A stretch of 64,000 nucleotides of DNA from Cytophagales bacterium (GCA_020402945.1 JADBYQ010000007.1:1-64000), one strand, 5' to 3'; positions 7,518-17,042 are shown, numbered from the stretch's first letter. The notes: generated by a model from the sequence alone, not told the origin. Made by a program: numbers and translations.

Positions 7518-8856
7518 CTGGCGCTCGCCATTAGTCACCCGTGTTGCCATTTTGGTTTTCACCATCTTCGCCTTTACGGTTATACTCGATGGAAAAGACA
7601 CGAGCATTTTTTTGGCGCTTGCGCTTCTCGCGGCTATCGGATTTCAGGTCGCTCAATTAGTCAAGGTAGTAGAACGACCGACACAAGATGTCAGTTCTTT
7701 CTTAGATGCTATCAAATTTGACGACCTCTCGTCCTCTTTTAAAACAGAAAGTCCCGACCCATCCGTGCAAAAGTTGCATCGCGAAATGAATGAAGCACTG
7801 GGAAAATTACGCCAGTCCAGAAAAGAAAAAGACTCTGAATACCAGTTCTTTAAAAATATAGTGCAACATGTGGGGATTGGAATTCTTACGTTCAAGCGTG
7901 ATGAAACGATCCAAATTATCAATAACGCAGCGAAGCGACTTCTGCATATAGACAAAGCAGACCGCCTCCACGACCTAAGGGACGTGAGCGAAGATATGGT
8001 GGAAGCTTTCCTGAAGCTAAAAACAGGTGGGCGTGAATTAGTACGAGTAAAAAATGGAGATGAAACCATTCAGCTATCTATTTATGCCATTGAACTTACC
8101 TTGCGTGGAGAAGAAGTGAAGTTGATCTCCATGAGCAACATCCAAAGCGAATTGGAGGAAAAGGAAATGGAGGCGTGGCAAAATCTGGTGCGGGTACTAA
8201 CGCATGAGATTATGAATTCTGTAACACCGATTTCCTCCTTGGCGGGCGTTGTAGAAGAAGAGTTGCACCGAAAACTTTTAGCGAACGAGCTGAAAATGGA
8301 AAAAGAGGAAGCAGAAGATATGCACCTCTCCATCCAGACCATCAGTAGGCGCAGTGAAGGGCTCATCAAATTCGTAAAAGAGTTCAGAAGTCTTACCCAC
8401 ATTCCTAAACCAAAATTAGCCGAGGTTTGCATCCGTCCGCTGCTGGATGAACTCGCCATGCTACACAAAAAAGAACTGGCCGATAACAACATTACAATTT
8501 CCATATCTGTTGAGCCCGATACGCTTTGCATCCGGGCCGATAAAACGTTGATCGAACAAGTTCTTATCAACTTGATAAAAAATGCGATTCAAGCTTTTGG
8601 CGAAAAGCTGGATAAGAAAATAATGCTGTCTAGCTATGTCAATGAAAACGGAGGGGTAATTGTATCTGTAAAAGACAATGGAACGGGCATTGAACCGGAA
8701 GCCCTGGAGAAGATTTTTATTCCTTTTTTCTCTACCAAAAAAACGGGGTCCGGTATAGGCTTAAGTCTCTCCAAACAAATCATGCGGCAGCACGAAGGCA
8801 ACATTGCTGTGAAGTCGGTATTGGGCGAAGGAACCGAGTTTTTGCTAAGATTTTGA
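7507..8856 (+). CDS. Membrane histidine kinase partner of the NtrC-type regulator
   Basis: The 449-residue protein has two membrane helices near the N-terminus (about residues 9-25 and 32-50) with almost no periplasmic loop, so it probably senses an internal or membrane signal. A PAS-like segment follows (about 115-215: GIGILTFKRDETIQIINNAA). The phospho-acceptor His lies near residue 233 in LTHEIMNSVTPISSLAG. The ATPase domain shows N-box LINLIKNAIQAF, G1 DNGTGIEPE and G2 GSGIGLSLSKQIM. The start codon lies inside the last codons of the response-regulator gene. Architecture and context fit an NtrB-like partner kinase. Confidence 0.9.
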   Translation: MEFNWRSPLVTRVAILVFTIFAFTVILDGKDTSIFLALALLAAIGFQVAQLVKVVERPTQDVSSFLDAIKFDDLSSSFKTESPDPSVQKLHREMNEALGKLRQSRKEKDSEYQFFKNIVQHVGIGILTFKRDETIQIINNAAKRLLHIDKADRLHDLRDVSEDMVEAFLKLKTGGRELVRVKNGDETIQLSIYAIELTLRGEEVKLISMSNIQSELEEKEMEAWQNLVRVLTHEIMNSVTPISSLAGVVEEELHRKLLANELKMEKEEAEDMHLSIQTISRRSEGLIKFVKEFRSLTHIPKPKLAEVCIRPLLDELAMLHKKELADNNITISISVEPDTLCIRADKTLIEQVLINLIKNAIQAFGEKLDKKIMLSSYVNENGGVIVSVKDNGTGIEPEALEKIFIPFFSTKKTGSGIGLSLSKQIMRQHEGNIAVKSVLGEGTEFLLRF

Positions 8857-8892
8857 TGCTTGGCAAACCATGCACTAATCAAAAGATTTTTT

Positions 8893-8900
8893 TAGCTTTG
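8893..8900 (+). promoter_or_regulatory. Bacteroidota -7 element upstream of acpP
   Basis: TAGCTTTG matches the TAnnTTTG consensus. It lies 13 bp before the first ATG and 19 bp before the second, giving a very short leader. No well-spaced -33 TTG was found, so this is tentative. Confidence 0.35.
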
Positions 8901-8913
8901 GTACTTCTAACCG

Positions 8914-9159
8914 ATGTACATGCAAGACGTTGAAAAGAAAGTAACCTCCATTCTCACCGAAAAATTAGGCGTACCCAGTTCTCAAATTACTACCGATGCA
9001 AGTTTTGTAAAGGACCTAGGCATCGATTCCCTTGACTATGCCGAATTAGTTATGGAATTTGAACAAACGTTTGACATTAAGATTCCCGATGACGATGCAG
9101 AAAAAATGCAAACCATTGGGCAAGCCGTTAGTTACATTCAATCAAAGTTAACTAAGTAG
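8914..9159 (+). CDS. acpP: Acyl carrier protein
   Basis: This 81-residue acidic protein carries growing acyl chains as thioesters on a phosphopantetheine arm. The attachment Ser is residue 39 in DLGIDSLDYAELVMEFE, the canonical DSL motif. Length and the C-terminal IPDDDAEKMQTIGQAVSYI segment match AcpP closely. ATG codons at 8914 and 8920 are both possible starts; the second gives the more usual N-terminus. It is not next to fab genes, which is unusual for a main AcpP, so a dedicated pathway cannot be excluded. It ends directly against the convergent YopX-like gene, with no spacer. Confidence 0.92.
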   Translation: MYMQDVEKKVTSILTEKLGVPSSQITTDASFVKDLGIDSLDYAELVMEFEQTFDIKIPDDDAEKMQTIGQAVSYIQSKLTK

Positions 9160-9519
9160 TTAGCGTTTCTTTTCTTCTGGCCGTTCCGCCAATTCAAAAT
9201 TATTGCAAAAACGCTTCATGATAGTGGCTTGCTTCTCTAAAAAAGGCGAGAAAGAGTGTTTACTTTTCAATGCCGAATAATACCATCCATTCTGGTTTTC
9301 ATTCCAAAATACTATGTATCGTTCCATTGAAATCGTCAAAATATCCTGATCGTATATCTCTTCTCCATCTTTATCAAGCAGGCCAGTGAATTGTAGAAGA
9401 ATATGATCCTTCTTCACCAATTCTCCCTTGCTGCACTCGATGCTGTTCAAGCGCATCAACAAGCGATGTTCGCTGTCCCATGCCTTAAACTTGATTTTCC
9501 TGGGCTTGAATTCGCTCAT
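9160..9519 (-). CDS. YopX-like protein
   Basis: The 119-residue product has the hallmarks of the YopX family: an N-terminal IKFKAWDSEHRLL, a central LLQFTGLLDKDGEEIYDQDIL and a late aromatic stretch, FWNENQNGWYYSALK. The family is named after a Bacillus phage SPbeta gene and is common in phages and prophages, with unknown function. Here no other phage genes surround it, so it is a lone resident copy. Its stop codon abuts that of acpP on the opposite strand. Confidence 0.75.
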   Translation of the reverse strand: MSEFKPRKIKFKAWDSEHRLLMRLNSIECSKGELVKKDHILLQFTGLLDKDGEEIYDQDILTISMERYIVFWNENQNGWYYSALKSKHSFSPFLEKQATIMKRFCNNFELAERPEEKKR

Positions 9520-9569
9520 TTGTCATATCAATTTAATATCTCACAATAATCCAGATCGATCGCATTAAT

Positions 9570-9577
9570 TATCTTTG
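9570..9577 (+). promoter_or_regulatory. Bacteroidota -7 element before the lipid kinase gene
   Basis: TATCTTTG is a perfect TAnnTTTG match ending 8 bp before the ATG at 9586. If used, the transcript would be leaderless or nearly so. No clear -33 TTG was found. Confidence 0.35.
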
Positions 9578-9585
9578 ACCTTTCT

Positions 9586-10497
9586 ATGAGCGAAAATAAG
9601 AAGGTATTGTTCATTATCAATAGATTTTCCGGTGGCGTTTACCGACCGTCTATTGAAGGTCGTATCATCGATTTTTGCGCCTTAAAAAAAATAGAGTGTT
9701 CAATAGAGTTCACCCAGGCCCGTGGACACGCTATTGAGCTGGCACGAAACGCATCACAAAGTAATGAGTTCACCGCAGTGTTCGCGGTGGGTGGCGATGG
9801 CACCGTGAACGAAGTGGCACAGGGGCTTGTAGGCACGAAAACTCCGATGGGTATTTTGCCAAATGGATCGGGCAATGGATTGGCCAGACACTTGCAACTA
9901 CCCATGGATTTCAGGCGGTCGCTAGAGCTAATCGGCTCGCAGGAAATTATCGACATGGACACATTTTTGGTCAATGGAATGCTGTCGGTAAATGTTTCGG
10001 GGGTTGGCTTCGATGGTCACGTAGCGAGTCTATTTGGGAAAAATGGCATGCGCGGATTTTTCGGGTACTCAAAATTGGTAATCAAAGAATTTTTCAGTTT
10101 TCATGAATTTGATTTCGAGGCCAGGTTGGACGATAAAAAAGTAAGTAAAAAATCATTCATTGTTGCGCTCGCCAACTCATCACAATTTGGCAACAACGCA
10201 AAAGTGGCTCCTCAAGCATCCGTCTGCGATGAGTGGTTGGATGTTTGTTTTGTTAGAAAAGTGCCCACTCTGCAATCCATCGGATTTGGTTACAACATGT
10301 TTACCGGGCAATTAAATAAATCACAGCATGTAGAGATTGTAAAAGCAAAACAAATTCAACTTTCTTTCTCCAAGCCGATGGCTTTCCACATTGACGGTGA
10401 AACTCAAAGCGCTGCGTCAACACTTGATGTAAAAATTCAACCTGCGTCTTTGCGAGTATTGGTTCTTGAAAAAAATTCAAGAAAAAATTCAGTATAA
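9586..10497 (+). CDS. Diacylglycerol/sphingosine kinase-like lipid kinase
   Basis: The 303-residue protein belongs to the DAGK_cat (LCB5/YegS/DgkB) family. The nucleotide-binding motif GGDGTVNEVAQGL is near residue 68 and the substrate-loop motif GILPNGSGNGLARHL near residue 93. A C-terminal IDGETQ segment completes the second domain. Such enzymes use ATP to phosphorylate diacylglycerol or sphingoid-type lipids at the inner membrane face; the exact substrate is not readable. Length is typical. In Bacteroidota, sphingolipid-like substrates are possible. Confidence 0.88.
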   Translation: MSENKKVLFIINRFSGGVYRPSIEGRIIDFCALKKIECSIEFTQARGHAIELARNASQSNEFTAVFAVGGDGTVNEVAQGLVGTKTPMGILPNGSGNGLARHLQLPMDFRRSLELIGSQEIIDMDTFLVNGMLSVNVSGVGFDGHVASLFGKNGMRGFFGYSKLVIKEFFSFHEFDFEARLDDKKVSKKSFIVALANSSQFGNNAKVAPQASVCDEWLDVCFVRKVPTLQSIGFGYNMFTGQLNKSQHVEIVKAKQIQLSFSKPMAFHIDGETQSAASTLDVKIQPASLRVLVLEKNSRKNSV

Positions 10498-10522
10498 GAA
10501 CTTTCTCGTTCTGGCTATTTGC

Positions 10523-11428
10523 TCATTTCTTCTCCACGGCATGACCACCAAACTCATTTCGCAAAGCAGCCACCACTTTTCCTGAAAAAGTATCTTCTAC
10601 TTGCGATCGATACCTCATCAATAAAGACATGGTGATCACAGGAGTAGGAACACCCATTTCCAAGGCAGCCTCCACCGTCCATTTTCCTTCACCCGATGAA
10701 TGCATAACGCCTTTTATCGACTCGAGGTTTTTATCTTTTTCTAACGCTGATTGAGTTAACTCCATTAACCAACTTCGCACGACAGAGCCATGATTCCAAA
10801 CCTTGGACACTGCTGCTAAGTCCACTTCTGTATCATAGCGATGAAGAACTTCCAGGCCCTCGGCCATCGCCTGCATCATGCCATACTCAATGCCATTGTG
10901 TACCATTTTCGTAAAATGTCCATTGCCTGTTTTGCCGCAATACAAAAATCCATTAGGCACCGAGATGGCTTTAAAAATGGATTCGCAATAATCAAATACC
11001 TCCTTCTTTCCGCCAATCACTGTGCAGACACCATTTCTTGCACCATCAACCCCACCACTTGTTCCGCAATCCAACAACTCAACTCCTATTTTCTCCAGAT
11101 CACGTGCGCGCGACAGAGTGTCTTTAAAGTGAGAATTACCTCCATCAATGATAATATCCCCCGGGTTCAAATAAATTTTCAGGTTATTCAAAACCACATC
11201 TACCACGTGTCCGGCCGGAACCATTAGCCAGATTACTTTTCGGCCATTCAATGCCAATGCCATGTCACTCATTGCAGCCATCGTGGTTACAACTTCTTTT
11301 GAAATTTTTTCAGCAGCTTATTTATTGACATCAAATGCAACCACTTCAAAACCTTTACTCTTAAAGTTAAGCGCCAGATTGTATCCCATCTTTCCCAAAC
11401 CTACTAGTCCTATTTGAATAGCCTTTTT
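10523..11428 (-). pseudogene. gnd: 6-phosphogluconate dehydrogenase, interrupted
   Basis: The frame reads AIQIGLVGLGKMGYNLAL and on to VVAFDVNK, then meets a TAA stop at 11318-11320, and resumes as AAEKISKEVVTTMAAMSDM to a normal end at 10523. Together this is a roughly 300-residue, short-type decarboxylating 6-phosphogluconate dehydrogenase (Rossmann GLGKMG, later DGGNSHFKDT and GTSGGVDGARNG). There is also no ATG: the codons before GKMG run straight back into the stop codon of the gntP remnant. The 252-residue part after the stop could start at an internal ATG but would lack the NADP-binding glycine loop. It belongs to the broken gluconate operon. Confidence 0.85.
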
Positions 11429-11885
11429 TTAAATGATTTGATCTAAGAATAAAACGCCTATTAATCCCGCAATAGACACGATCGTCTCCATCATTGTCCA
11501 GGACTGGAAGGTCTGTTTGAGGGTCAAATTAAAGTATTCCTTAAACATCCAAAAGCCGGTGTCATTAACGTGTGAGAACATTAGGCTGCCTGCACCAACA
11601 GCCAATACCATCAGCTCAGGATGAACTCCCGGTTGAGATAGAAACGGAAGCACGATTCCAGCTGCAGTAAGACCTGCTACGGTGGCAGAACCCAACGAAA
11701 CCTTAAGCAGCGCTGCCACACTCCACGCCAATATTAGCGGAGAAAGTGAAAAGTCTTGCGCAAGCGATTTGATGTAAAGGCCAACACCGCTATCGATCAG
11801 TACTTGCTTGAATCCACCACCAGCGGCTATCACCAACATGATAAGTGAAACCTCTTTAATCGATTGAAACATATCACTGCAATTC
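11429..11885 (-). pseudogene. gntP: GntP-family gluconate permease, C-terminal third
   Basis: A frame of about 147 residues contains the end of a GntP-type gluconate:H+ symporter: IAAGGGFKQVLIDSGVG, SLGSATVAGLTAAGIVLP and FSHVNDTGFWMFKEYFNL, with four hydrophobic helices. GntP proteins are normally about 440 residues, so the first two thirds are absent. The fragment begins immediately after the truncated gluconokinase frame and in another phase, which points to a deletion joining the two genes. It is non-functional as a transporter. Confidence 0.85.
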
Positions 11886-12440
11886 TTTTACATCGAAAAG
11901 ACCAGTGGCTGATGCCGTAGAAAAATCAATCAAGTATTCTCCTGTCAATTGAAAGACGACATACTCTTTTATCGATAGGAATTTATGAGCACTCTCGAAG
12001 ATATCTTTTTGATTTTCCTCCCACCACAGCATCTTGCAAAACGGAGACATTGGATGTACAGGTGTTCCTGTTTTTTCATACAGTTCTTGAGCAACCCCCA
12101 TTTCCTTGAGTCTTTTTGACTGCTTTGTGGCACGGGTATCTGCCCAAATAATGATAGGTGTGATAGCAACACCATTCACGTCCACCGCCAACAAACTATG
12201 CATAGCCGCACTGAAGCAAATGCCAAGGCATTCACTTGACGAACAGTCTTTTAAGATTACATTAATCAAATTCGCCACCGCGCGAAAAATGTCTTCTGCA
12301 TTTTGCTCTGCAAAGCCGGGCTGTGGATAGGTGGTGGTATAATACTCTTGCCGGACAGCTACTACTTCTCCGCTGGCCGTAATGGCCATTCCCTTTGAAC
12401 TGGTTGTTCCAATGTCAATGGCTAAAATATAGGAATTCAA
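11874..12440 (-). pseudogene. gntK: Gluconokinase (FGGY family), N-terminal part
   Basis: The 188-residue frame shows the FGGY-kinase N-terminal domain: DIGTTSSKGMAI phosphate-binding loop, later FAEQNAEDIFRAV and IIIWADTRAT. Family members have about 500 residues, so the ATP-binding C-terminal domain is missing. The frame ends at GLFDVKELQ, next to the gntP remnant. A single deletion of roughly 1.8 kb, estimated from normal family lengths, would explain both truncations. Gluconate phosphorylation is not possible from this fragment. Confidence 0.85.
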
Positions 12441-12508
12441 TTAACCGGCATTATTCCAGAAAAGTAGCAAAAGGAAGAATGGTATAGAAGCAGAATTCTA
12501 AATCTCTG

Positions 12509-12865
12509 CTAGCGCTTCAGAAACTTGTGGGTTGATTTCAAGCCCGATTGCTCGTTTTGGATGGACAGGAAATAGTAGCCCTCATGAATATCTTTCACTT
12601 TAAAGCGAACTTCAAACTCATCGATCACCTCCGTTTCGAGGTTGATCTCGTTTCCAATTATTGTCCGAAAAGTGAATTTTGATTTACTAGCTACTGGATG
12701 CTCAAATTTGACAGTCAAAAATTCAGAGGCTGGGTTTGGAAAAAGCTGAATCAGTTTAACGGGGTCTGTTTGCCCTAAAAACGCTTCATCTTTAGTCTGC
12801 CCAAACAGGGATTGAACAGAAAAAAAGCCAAGCATGACAATAAAAATAATCCTTGAGGCGTTCAT
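12509..12865 (-). CDS. Secreted mini-protein made of a T9SS C-terminal sorting domain
   Basis: The 118-residue product has a signal peptide (about residues 4-22, ending SLFGQ). About 15 residues later it goes straight into a Por secretion system C-terminal domain: IQLFPNPASEFLTVKF, then EGYYFLSIQNEQSGL and the basic end KFLKR. There is no cargo domain. Type IX secretion normally removes this domain or uses it to anchor a larger protein to the cell surface. It could be the leftover of a bigger protein or a real small surface protein. The gene stands alone on the minus strand. Confidence 0.75.
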   Translation of the reverse strand: MNASRIIFIVMLGFFSVQSLFGQTKDEAFLGQTDPVKLIQLFPNPASEFLTVKFEHPVASKSKFTFRTIIGNEINLETEVIDEFEVRFKVKDIHEGYYFLSIQNEQSGLKSTHKFLKR

Positions 12866-12919
12866 TAATACTACTTACGTGATTTAATAGCTCTTGGATG
12901 CAATTTGTAAGCCAAAAGT

Positions 12920-14431
12920 TTAAACTGTTGCCTTTTCTTTTTGAATCTTTCTAAATGCCTGTGGCAGAAAATCAATCAAATCTGACGCAATCAACGAATT
13001 CATACTTGTCTGTTCAACGGCCAAATCACCCGACAGGCCGTGCAGATATACACCCAAAACAGCTGCCTCCTCAGGCGGGTAACCCTGAGCCAGTAAACCA
13101 GTTAGCTCTCCGGTAAGAACATCCCCAGATCCACCGGTAGCCATTCCAGCATTACCTGTTGGGTTAAAATAAACGGTGCCGCTCGGAGTCGATATTGACG
13201 TAAAAGCACCTTTCAACACAACAATAGCCTTTTTCTCAATGCTGAAATTTCGCTGTTTTTCGAGTCTCTCAAAATCGTTGGCCCAACTTCCCACAATTCT
13301 TTCAAACTCTTTGGGGTGAGGAGTTAAGATACATCCTACGGGAATCAGAGAAATCATTTCTCGATTTTCCGACAGCAGGTTTAAAGCGTCTGCATCGATG
13401 ACCAAAGGCTTTTCGTAATCTTTAAGTAGCCTACTGAGCGCAGCAGCTGAATTCGGATTTTTGCCCAATCCGGGACCAATACCAATGCTTTGGTAGTTGA
13501 GAGCCTGTGGAATAGACGAAAAGAAATTCTCGTTTTCATCGATCGAGGTCATCGCCTCGGGAACCGAGGATTGAAGAATTTCATTGCCACTACTGGGCAC
13601 ATGCACTGTTAACAAGCCAACCCCCGATCTCAAAGCAGCTCGGGCACTCAGAACACCAGCACCCATCTTCCCGTGCGAGCCTGCAATGAGTAGGGCATGA
13701 CCATAGGTTCCTTTGTGAGAAAAACGCAGCCTTGGGCGAAGAATCTTTTTTACATCATCTTCATCGACCAAAAAATTTGACACTTCAAGTTGATTGATGT
13801 AGCCCTTGGCCAAGCCAATGTCAAGAGCTGTCCAGTTGCCTACAAACTGCCTATTTTGTGGAAGAAGAAAAGCCAGTTTAGGAGTTTGAAAAGAAACTGT
13901 TTGGTGAGCCTCAACTATACTTCCTTTGCTGGGATGATCGGCCAACAGGCCGGAGGGAATATCAACGGCAACTTTGATCGCGCTTGCGCCATTCATATGC
14001 TCGATGACACTAGCATAGACTCCTGCAACAGGTCGCGATAAACCAGAGCCGAAAATGGCATCAATAAGCACATCGCAACTCCCAAAATCGGGGAGTTCAG
14101 TTGGCGATATAATCTCACTTACGGTAAGCTTACCCGCGAGTCGATGGAGGTTGGTTTTAAAGTCCGCGGTTTCTTTTGAATCCCCTCGAACCACCCAAAC
14201 GCTAACTGAAAATCCTTTTTCGGCTAGTAGTCTTGCGATCCCTAGGCCATCACCACCATTGTTTCCGGTACCACACACGATCCCAATGTTTTTTGTGGCG
14301 TACTGAGAGACAAACCAATTTGTGAAAGCAATGCACGCCCGTTCCATAAGTTCAATGGACAAAATTGGCTCATTCTCAATCGTGTAGCGATCGAGGTCTT
14401 TGATTTGATTTGTTGTCAGAATTTTTACCAT
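12920..14431 (-). CDS. nnr: Bifunctional NAD(P)H-hydrate repair enzyme
   Basis: The 503-residue protein joins an NAD(P)H-hydrate epimerase (YjeF_N, about residues 1-215, GTGNNGGDGLGIARLLAEKG) to an ADP/ATP-dependent NAD(P)H-hydrate dehydratase (about 225-495, with GSHGKMGAGVLSARAALRSG, LVIDADALNLL, LTPHPKEF and NAGMATGGSGDVLTG). It repairs hydrated nicotinamide cofactors in the cytoplasm. Length and domain order are normal. It sits 54 bp downstream of hflX on the same strand, so the two may share a transcript. Confidence 0.95.
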   Translation of the reverse strand: MVKILTTNQIKDLDRYTIENEPILSIELMERACIAFTNWFVSQYATKNIGIVCGTGNNGGDGLGIARLLAEKGFSVSVWVVRGDSKETADFKTNLHRLAGKLTVSEIISPTELPDFGSCDVLIDAIFGSGLSRPVAGVYASVIEHMNGASAIKVAVDIPSGLLADHPSKGSIVEAHQTVSFQTPKLAFLLPQNRQFVGNWTALDIGLAKGYINQLEVSNFLVDEDDVKKILRPRLRFSHKGTYGHALLIAGSHGKMGAGVLSARAALRSGVGLLTVHVPSSGNEILQSSVPEAMTSIDENENFFSSIPQALNYQSIGIGPGLGKNPNSAAALSRLLKDYEKPLVIDADALNLLSENREMISLIPVGCILTPHPKEFERIVGSWANDFERLEKQRNFSIEKKAIVVLKGAFTSISTPSGTVYFNPTGNAGMATGGSGDVLTGELTGLLAQGYPPEEAAVLGVYLHGLSGDLAVEQTSMNSLIASDLIDFLPQAFRKIQKEKATV

Positions 14432-14485
14432 AATAAAACACTCTTGTCAAAAGTTGAACCAACAAACTGCAAATCCGTGTGGTCG

Positions 14486-15685
14486 CTATTCGGTATAGTC
14501 CAGGTATGCGGCAACATCGGACTGAATGTAGTTTGGGTAAATATGAAGATGCTTCTTTCGCACTTCCTCAAAAATAATTTTCTTGAGAAGAGGCAAGTTT
14601 TCTTTTGTTGCAGCCGATACAAAAACTACGTTTTCAAATCCCTGTTCGCGGTAATGACCTTTGAGTTGCTCATAATCGACAGGTCCGTCCATTAACAAAT
14701 CAATTTTATTAAGCACAAGCAAGGTTGTAATGTTGCCCGCACCTATCTCAGCAAGTGTTTGCTTCACTACTTCGATATGGTTGGTATGGAACGGATGGGC
14801 GATGTCGGCCACATGGATCAATAGGTCTGCTTCACGTACCTCATCTAGAGTAGACTTAAATGATTCTATCAGATGATGAGGCAATTTTCGGATGAACCCA
14901 ACAGTATCAGACAGCAGAAATGGTATGTCACCTATCACTACTTTCCGGACGGTCGCGTCTACTGTAGCGAAAAGTTTATTCTCAGCTTTGACATCTGCCT
15001 TTGAGAGTACATTCATTAGGCTCGATTTGCCCACGTTGGTATAGCCCACCAGAGATACACGCACAATATTGTTTCGTGATTTACGCTGAGTAATGCGTTG
15101 CTTATCAATTTTTTTCAGGTCTTCTTTTAATACAGAAATCTGGTTTTTGATATTACGTCTATCTGTTTCAATTTCCTTTTCGCCTGATCCTCCCCTAGAT
15201 CCAGTACCTCCACGCTGACGCTCCAAGTGAGTCCACATCCCTGTAAGCCGAGGCAACAAGTATTGATTCATTGCCAACTCAACTTGAGTACGTGCCTGAG
15301 CGGTTTGAGCCCGCATGACAAAAATATCCAGAATCAAAAGACTTCGATCATAGACCCTCACCTTCTCCTCTCGCGAGGCTGGGTTAAACTCCTTTTCTAT
15401 GTTTCGAAGTTGAGAAGGACTAAGGTCGTCATCAAAAATCAGGCTCCTAATCCCGTTGGAAAAAACAAAGTTTTTGATTTCCTCCAGTTTGCCCTTTCCT
15501 ACGAACGTTCTCACATCCGGATGCGGCAGGCGCTGAACAAAGCGCTGTGCCGACTGGATACCTGCGGTTTCTGCAAGAAAAGCTAGTTCATCCAAATGCT
15601 CAGTTGTTACTTCCGGTCGCGATGAGGGTTCCATCAACGCTATCAAAACGGCCTTGTTTTCTGTATTTGTCATTTCAAACCACAA
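14486..15685 (-). CDS. hflX: Ribosome-associated GTPase HflX
   Basis: The 399-residue protein has the HflX N-terminal domain (TAGIQSAQRFVQRLPHPD, FVGKGKLEEI), the glycine-rich linker (RQRGGTGSRGGSGEKEIETD) and a G domain with G1 GYTNVGKSSLMN, G3 DTVGFIRKLPHHLIESF and G4 LNKID. HflX splits stalled ribosomes under stress. The ATG at 15673 (MTNTENKAVL) is a better start than the one at 15685, because family N-termini begin close to the ..AVLIALM strand. It precedes nnr on the same strand. Confidence 0.95.
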   Translation of the reverse strand: MWFEMTNTENKAVLIALMEPSSRPEVTTEHLDELAFLAETAGIQSAQRFVQRLPHPDVRTFVGKGKLEEIKNFVFSNGIRSLIFDDDLSPSQLRNIEKEFNPASREEKVRVYDRSLLILDIFVMRAQTAQARTQVELAMNQYLLPRLTGMWTHLERQRGGTGSRGGSGEKEIETDRRNIKNQISVLKEDLKKIDKQRITQRKSRNNIVRVSLVGYTNVGKSSLMNVLSKADVKAENKLFATVDATVRKVVIGDIPFLLSDTVGFIRKLPHHLIESFKSTLDEVREADLLIHVADIAHPFHTNHIEVVKQTLAEIGAGNITTLLVLNKIDLLMDGPVDYEQLKGHYREQGFENVVFVSAATKENLPLLKKIIFEEVRKKHLHIYPNYIQSDVAAYLDYTE

Positions 15686-15844
15686 ACTTACTTCATTACC
15701 AAGTTTGTTTTCCCATCAGGTTACTTTTTAATAGTTTTGTGGAATGTAGAAACGGGAAATTTTCCTTTAGGATCGATTTCTTGTCCTTTTCTCTAAACCT
15801 TAAATAATTGCCTGGACCGCCAATCCAAGCGATTTGTTTGCCGA

Positions 15845-16963
15845 ATGAAAGTAGCTATTGTATTAAATACTTCGTGGAATATCTACAACTTCAGGTTGAA
15901 TTTCGTAAAATGTCTTATCGCTGAGGGACATGAGGTTCATACAGTGGCACCCCACGATGATTTCACGGAAAAGTTAGTAGAGGTTGGCTGTATCCACCAT
16001 GATGTACGCATGGACAGTCGCGGGGCAAATCCAATCAAAGATTCAGCACTCATATTTGAGCTATATTTTATCTATCGCAGAATGAGGCCTGATGTGGTGC
16101 TTCATTACACGATCAAACCAAATATTTATGGCACGTTGGCCGCAGCAATGCTGCGAATTCCAGCCGTAAATAATGTTTGTGGGCTTGGCACGATATTCTT
16201 GAAAGACAACTTGGTTTCTAAAATCGCTATTTCTCTTTACAAGTTAGCTTTTCGGTATCCGAAAAAGGTTTTTTTTCAAAACCCGGATGACTTGGATCTT
16301 TTCGTTGACAAGAAAATCATTTCTGAGAAAATTACAGATCTACTACCGGGTTCTGGGATAGACCTAACCCACTTTACAGCAGCTGATTTCAAACGCAACA
16401 AGGAATTTACCTTCTTGCTTATCTCGCGCTTAATTACTGATAAGGGTATTTTAGAGTTCATCGATGCCGTAAAAAAACTAAAAGCAAGTGGACTGAAAGC
16501 GAGATTTCAAATTTTGGGTGCAAAAGACCCAAAACACCAACGAGGAATTCCATTGAATGTAATAGAAGAGTGGGTGACGTCTTCAACCATCGAGTACTTG
16601 GGGACAACCAAAGATGTTCGTAAATTTATTGAGCAAGCGGATTGTATAGTTCTCCCTTCCTACCGCGAGGGAACCCCCAGAACACTGCTTGAGGCCTCAA
16701 GTACAGCAAAACCAATCATTACAACTGACGTTCCTGGATGCCACAACGTGGTTGACCACAACGTTAATGGCCTACTGTGTAAACTTAGAGACTCAGAAGA
16801 TTTGGCTAACAAAATGTTCGAGATGGCAAACTTTGATGACGCCACCCTAAAGAGGTTTGGCGAGAATGGTCGGAGAAAGATGGAGGAAAAATTTGATGAA
16901 AAGTTAGTCTTTAATAAGTACCTGAAAGTACTGAGCTATTTGCAACCGGGAATTCATGCTTAG
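15845..16963 (+). CDS. Family 4-like glycosyltransferase
   Basis: The 372-residue GT-B enzyme has an N-terminal acceptor domain (MKVAIVLNTSWNIYNFRLNF; LHYTIKPNIYGTLAA; NNVCGLGTIF). Its C-terminal GT1/GT4 donor domain has LISRLITDKGILEFIDAVKKL and the nucleotide-sugar signature SYREGTPRTLLEASSTAKPIITTDVPGC. It resembles transferases adding N-acetylhexosamines or deoxysugars to undecaprenyl-linked oligosaccharides at the inner membrane. The sugar cannot be named. It begins the exopolysaccharide cluster 80 bp before the wza-like gene. Confidence 0.88.
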   Translation: MKVAIVLNTSWNIYNFRLNFVKCLIAEGHEVHTVAPHDDFTEKLVEVGCIHHDVRMDSRGANPIKDSALIFELYFIYRRMRPDVVLHYTIKPNIYGTLAAAMLRIPAVNNVCGLGTIFLKDNLVSKIAISLYKLAFRYPKKVFFQNPDDLDLFVDKKIISEKITDLLPGSGIDLTHFTAADFKRNKEFTFLLISRLITDKGILEFIDAVKKLKASGLKARFQILGAKDPKHQRGIPLNVIEEWVTSSTIEYLGTTKDVRKFIEQADCIVLPSYREGTPRTLLEASSTAKPIITTDVPGCHNVVDHNVNGLLCKLRDSEDLANKMFEMANFDDATLKRFGENGRRKMEEKFDEKLVFNKYLKVLSYLQPGIHA

Positions 16964-17042
16964 CATAAGTGAAACGTTTTGAGGCAACTTCCCAAATAAG
17001 TTGAAGTGCCTGTTATTTTATGCTCAATAATTGCTTACTTTG

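Noticed and set aside
11318..11320. Recoding (selenocysteine-like) of the in-frame stop in gnd
   Set aside because: The stop is TAA, not TGA, and the gene also lacks a start codon next to other broken genes, so simple decay is the better explanation.
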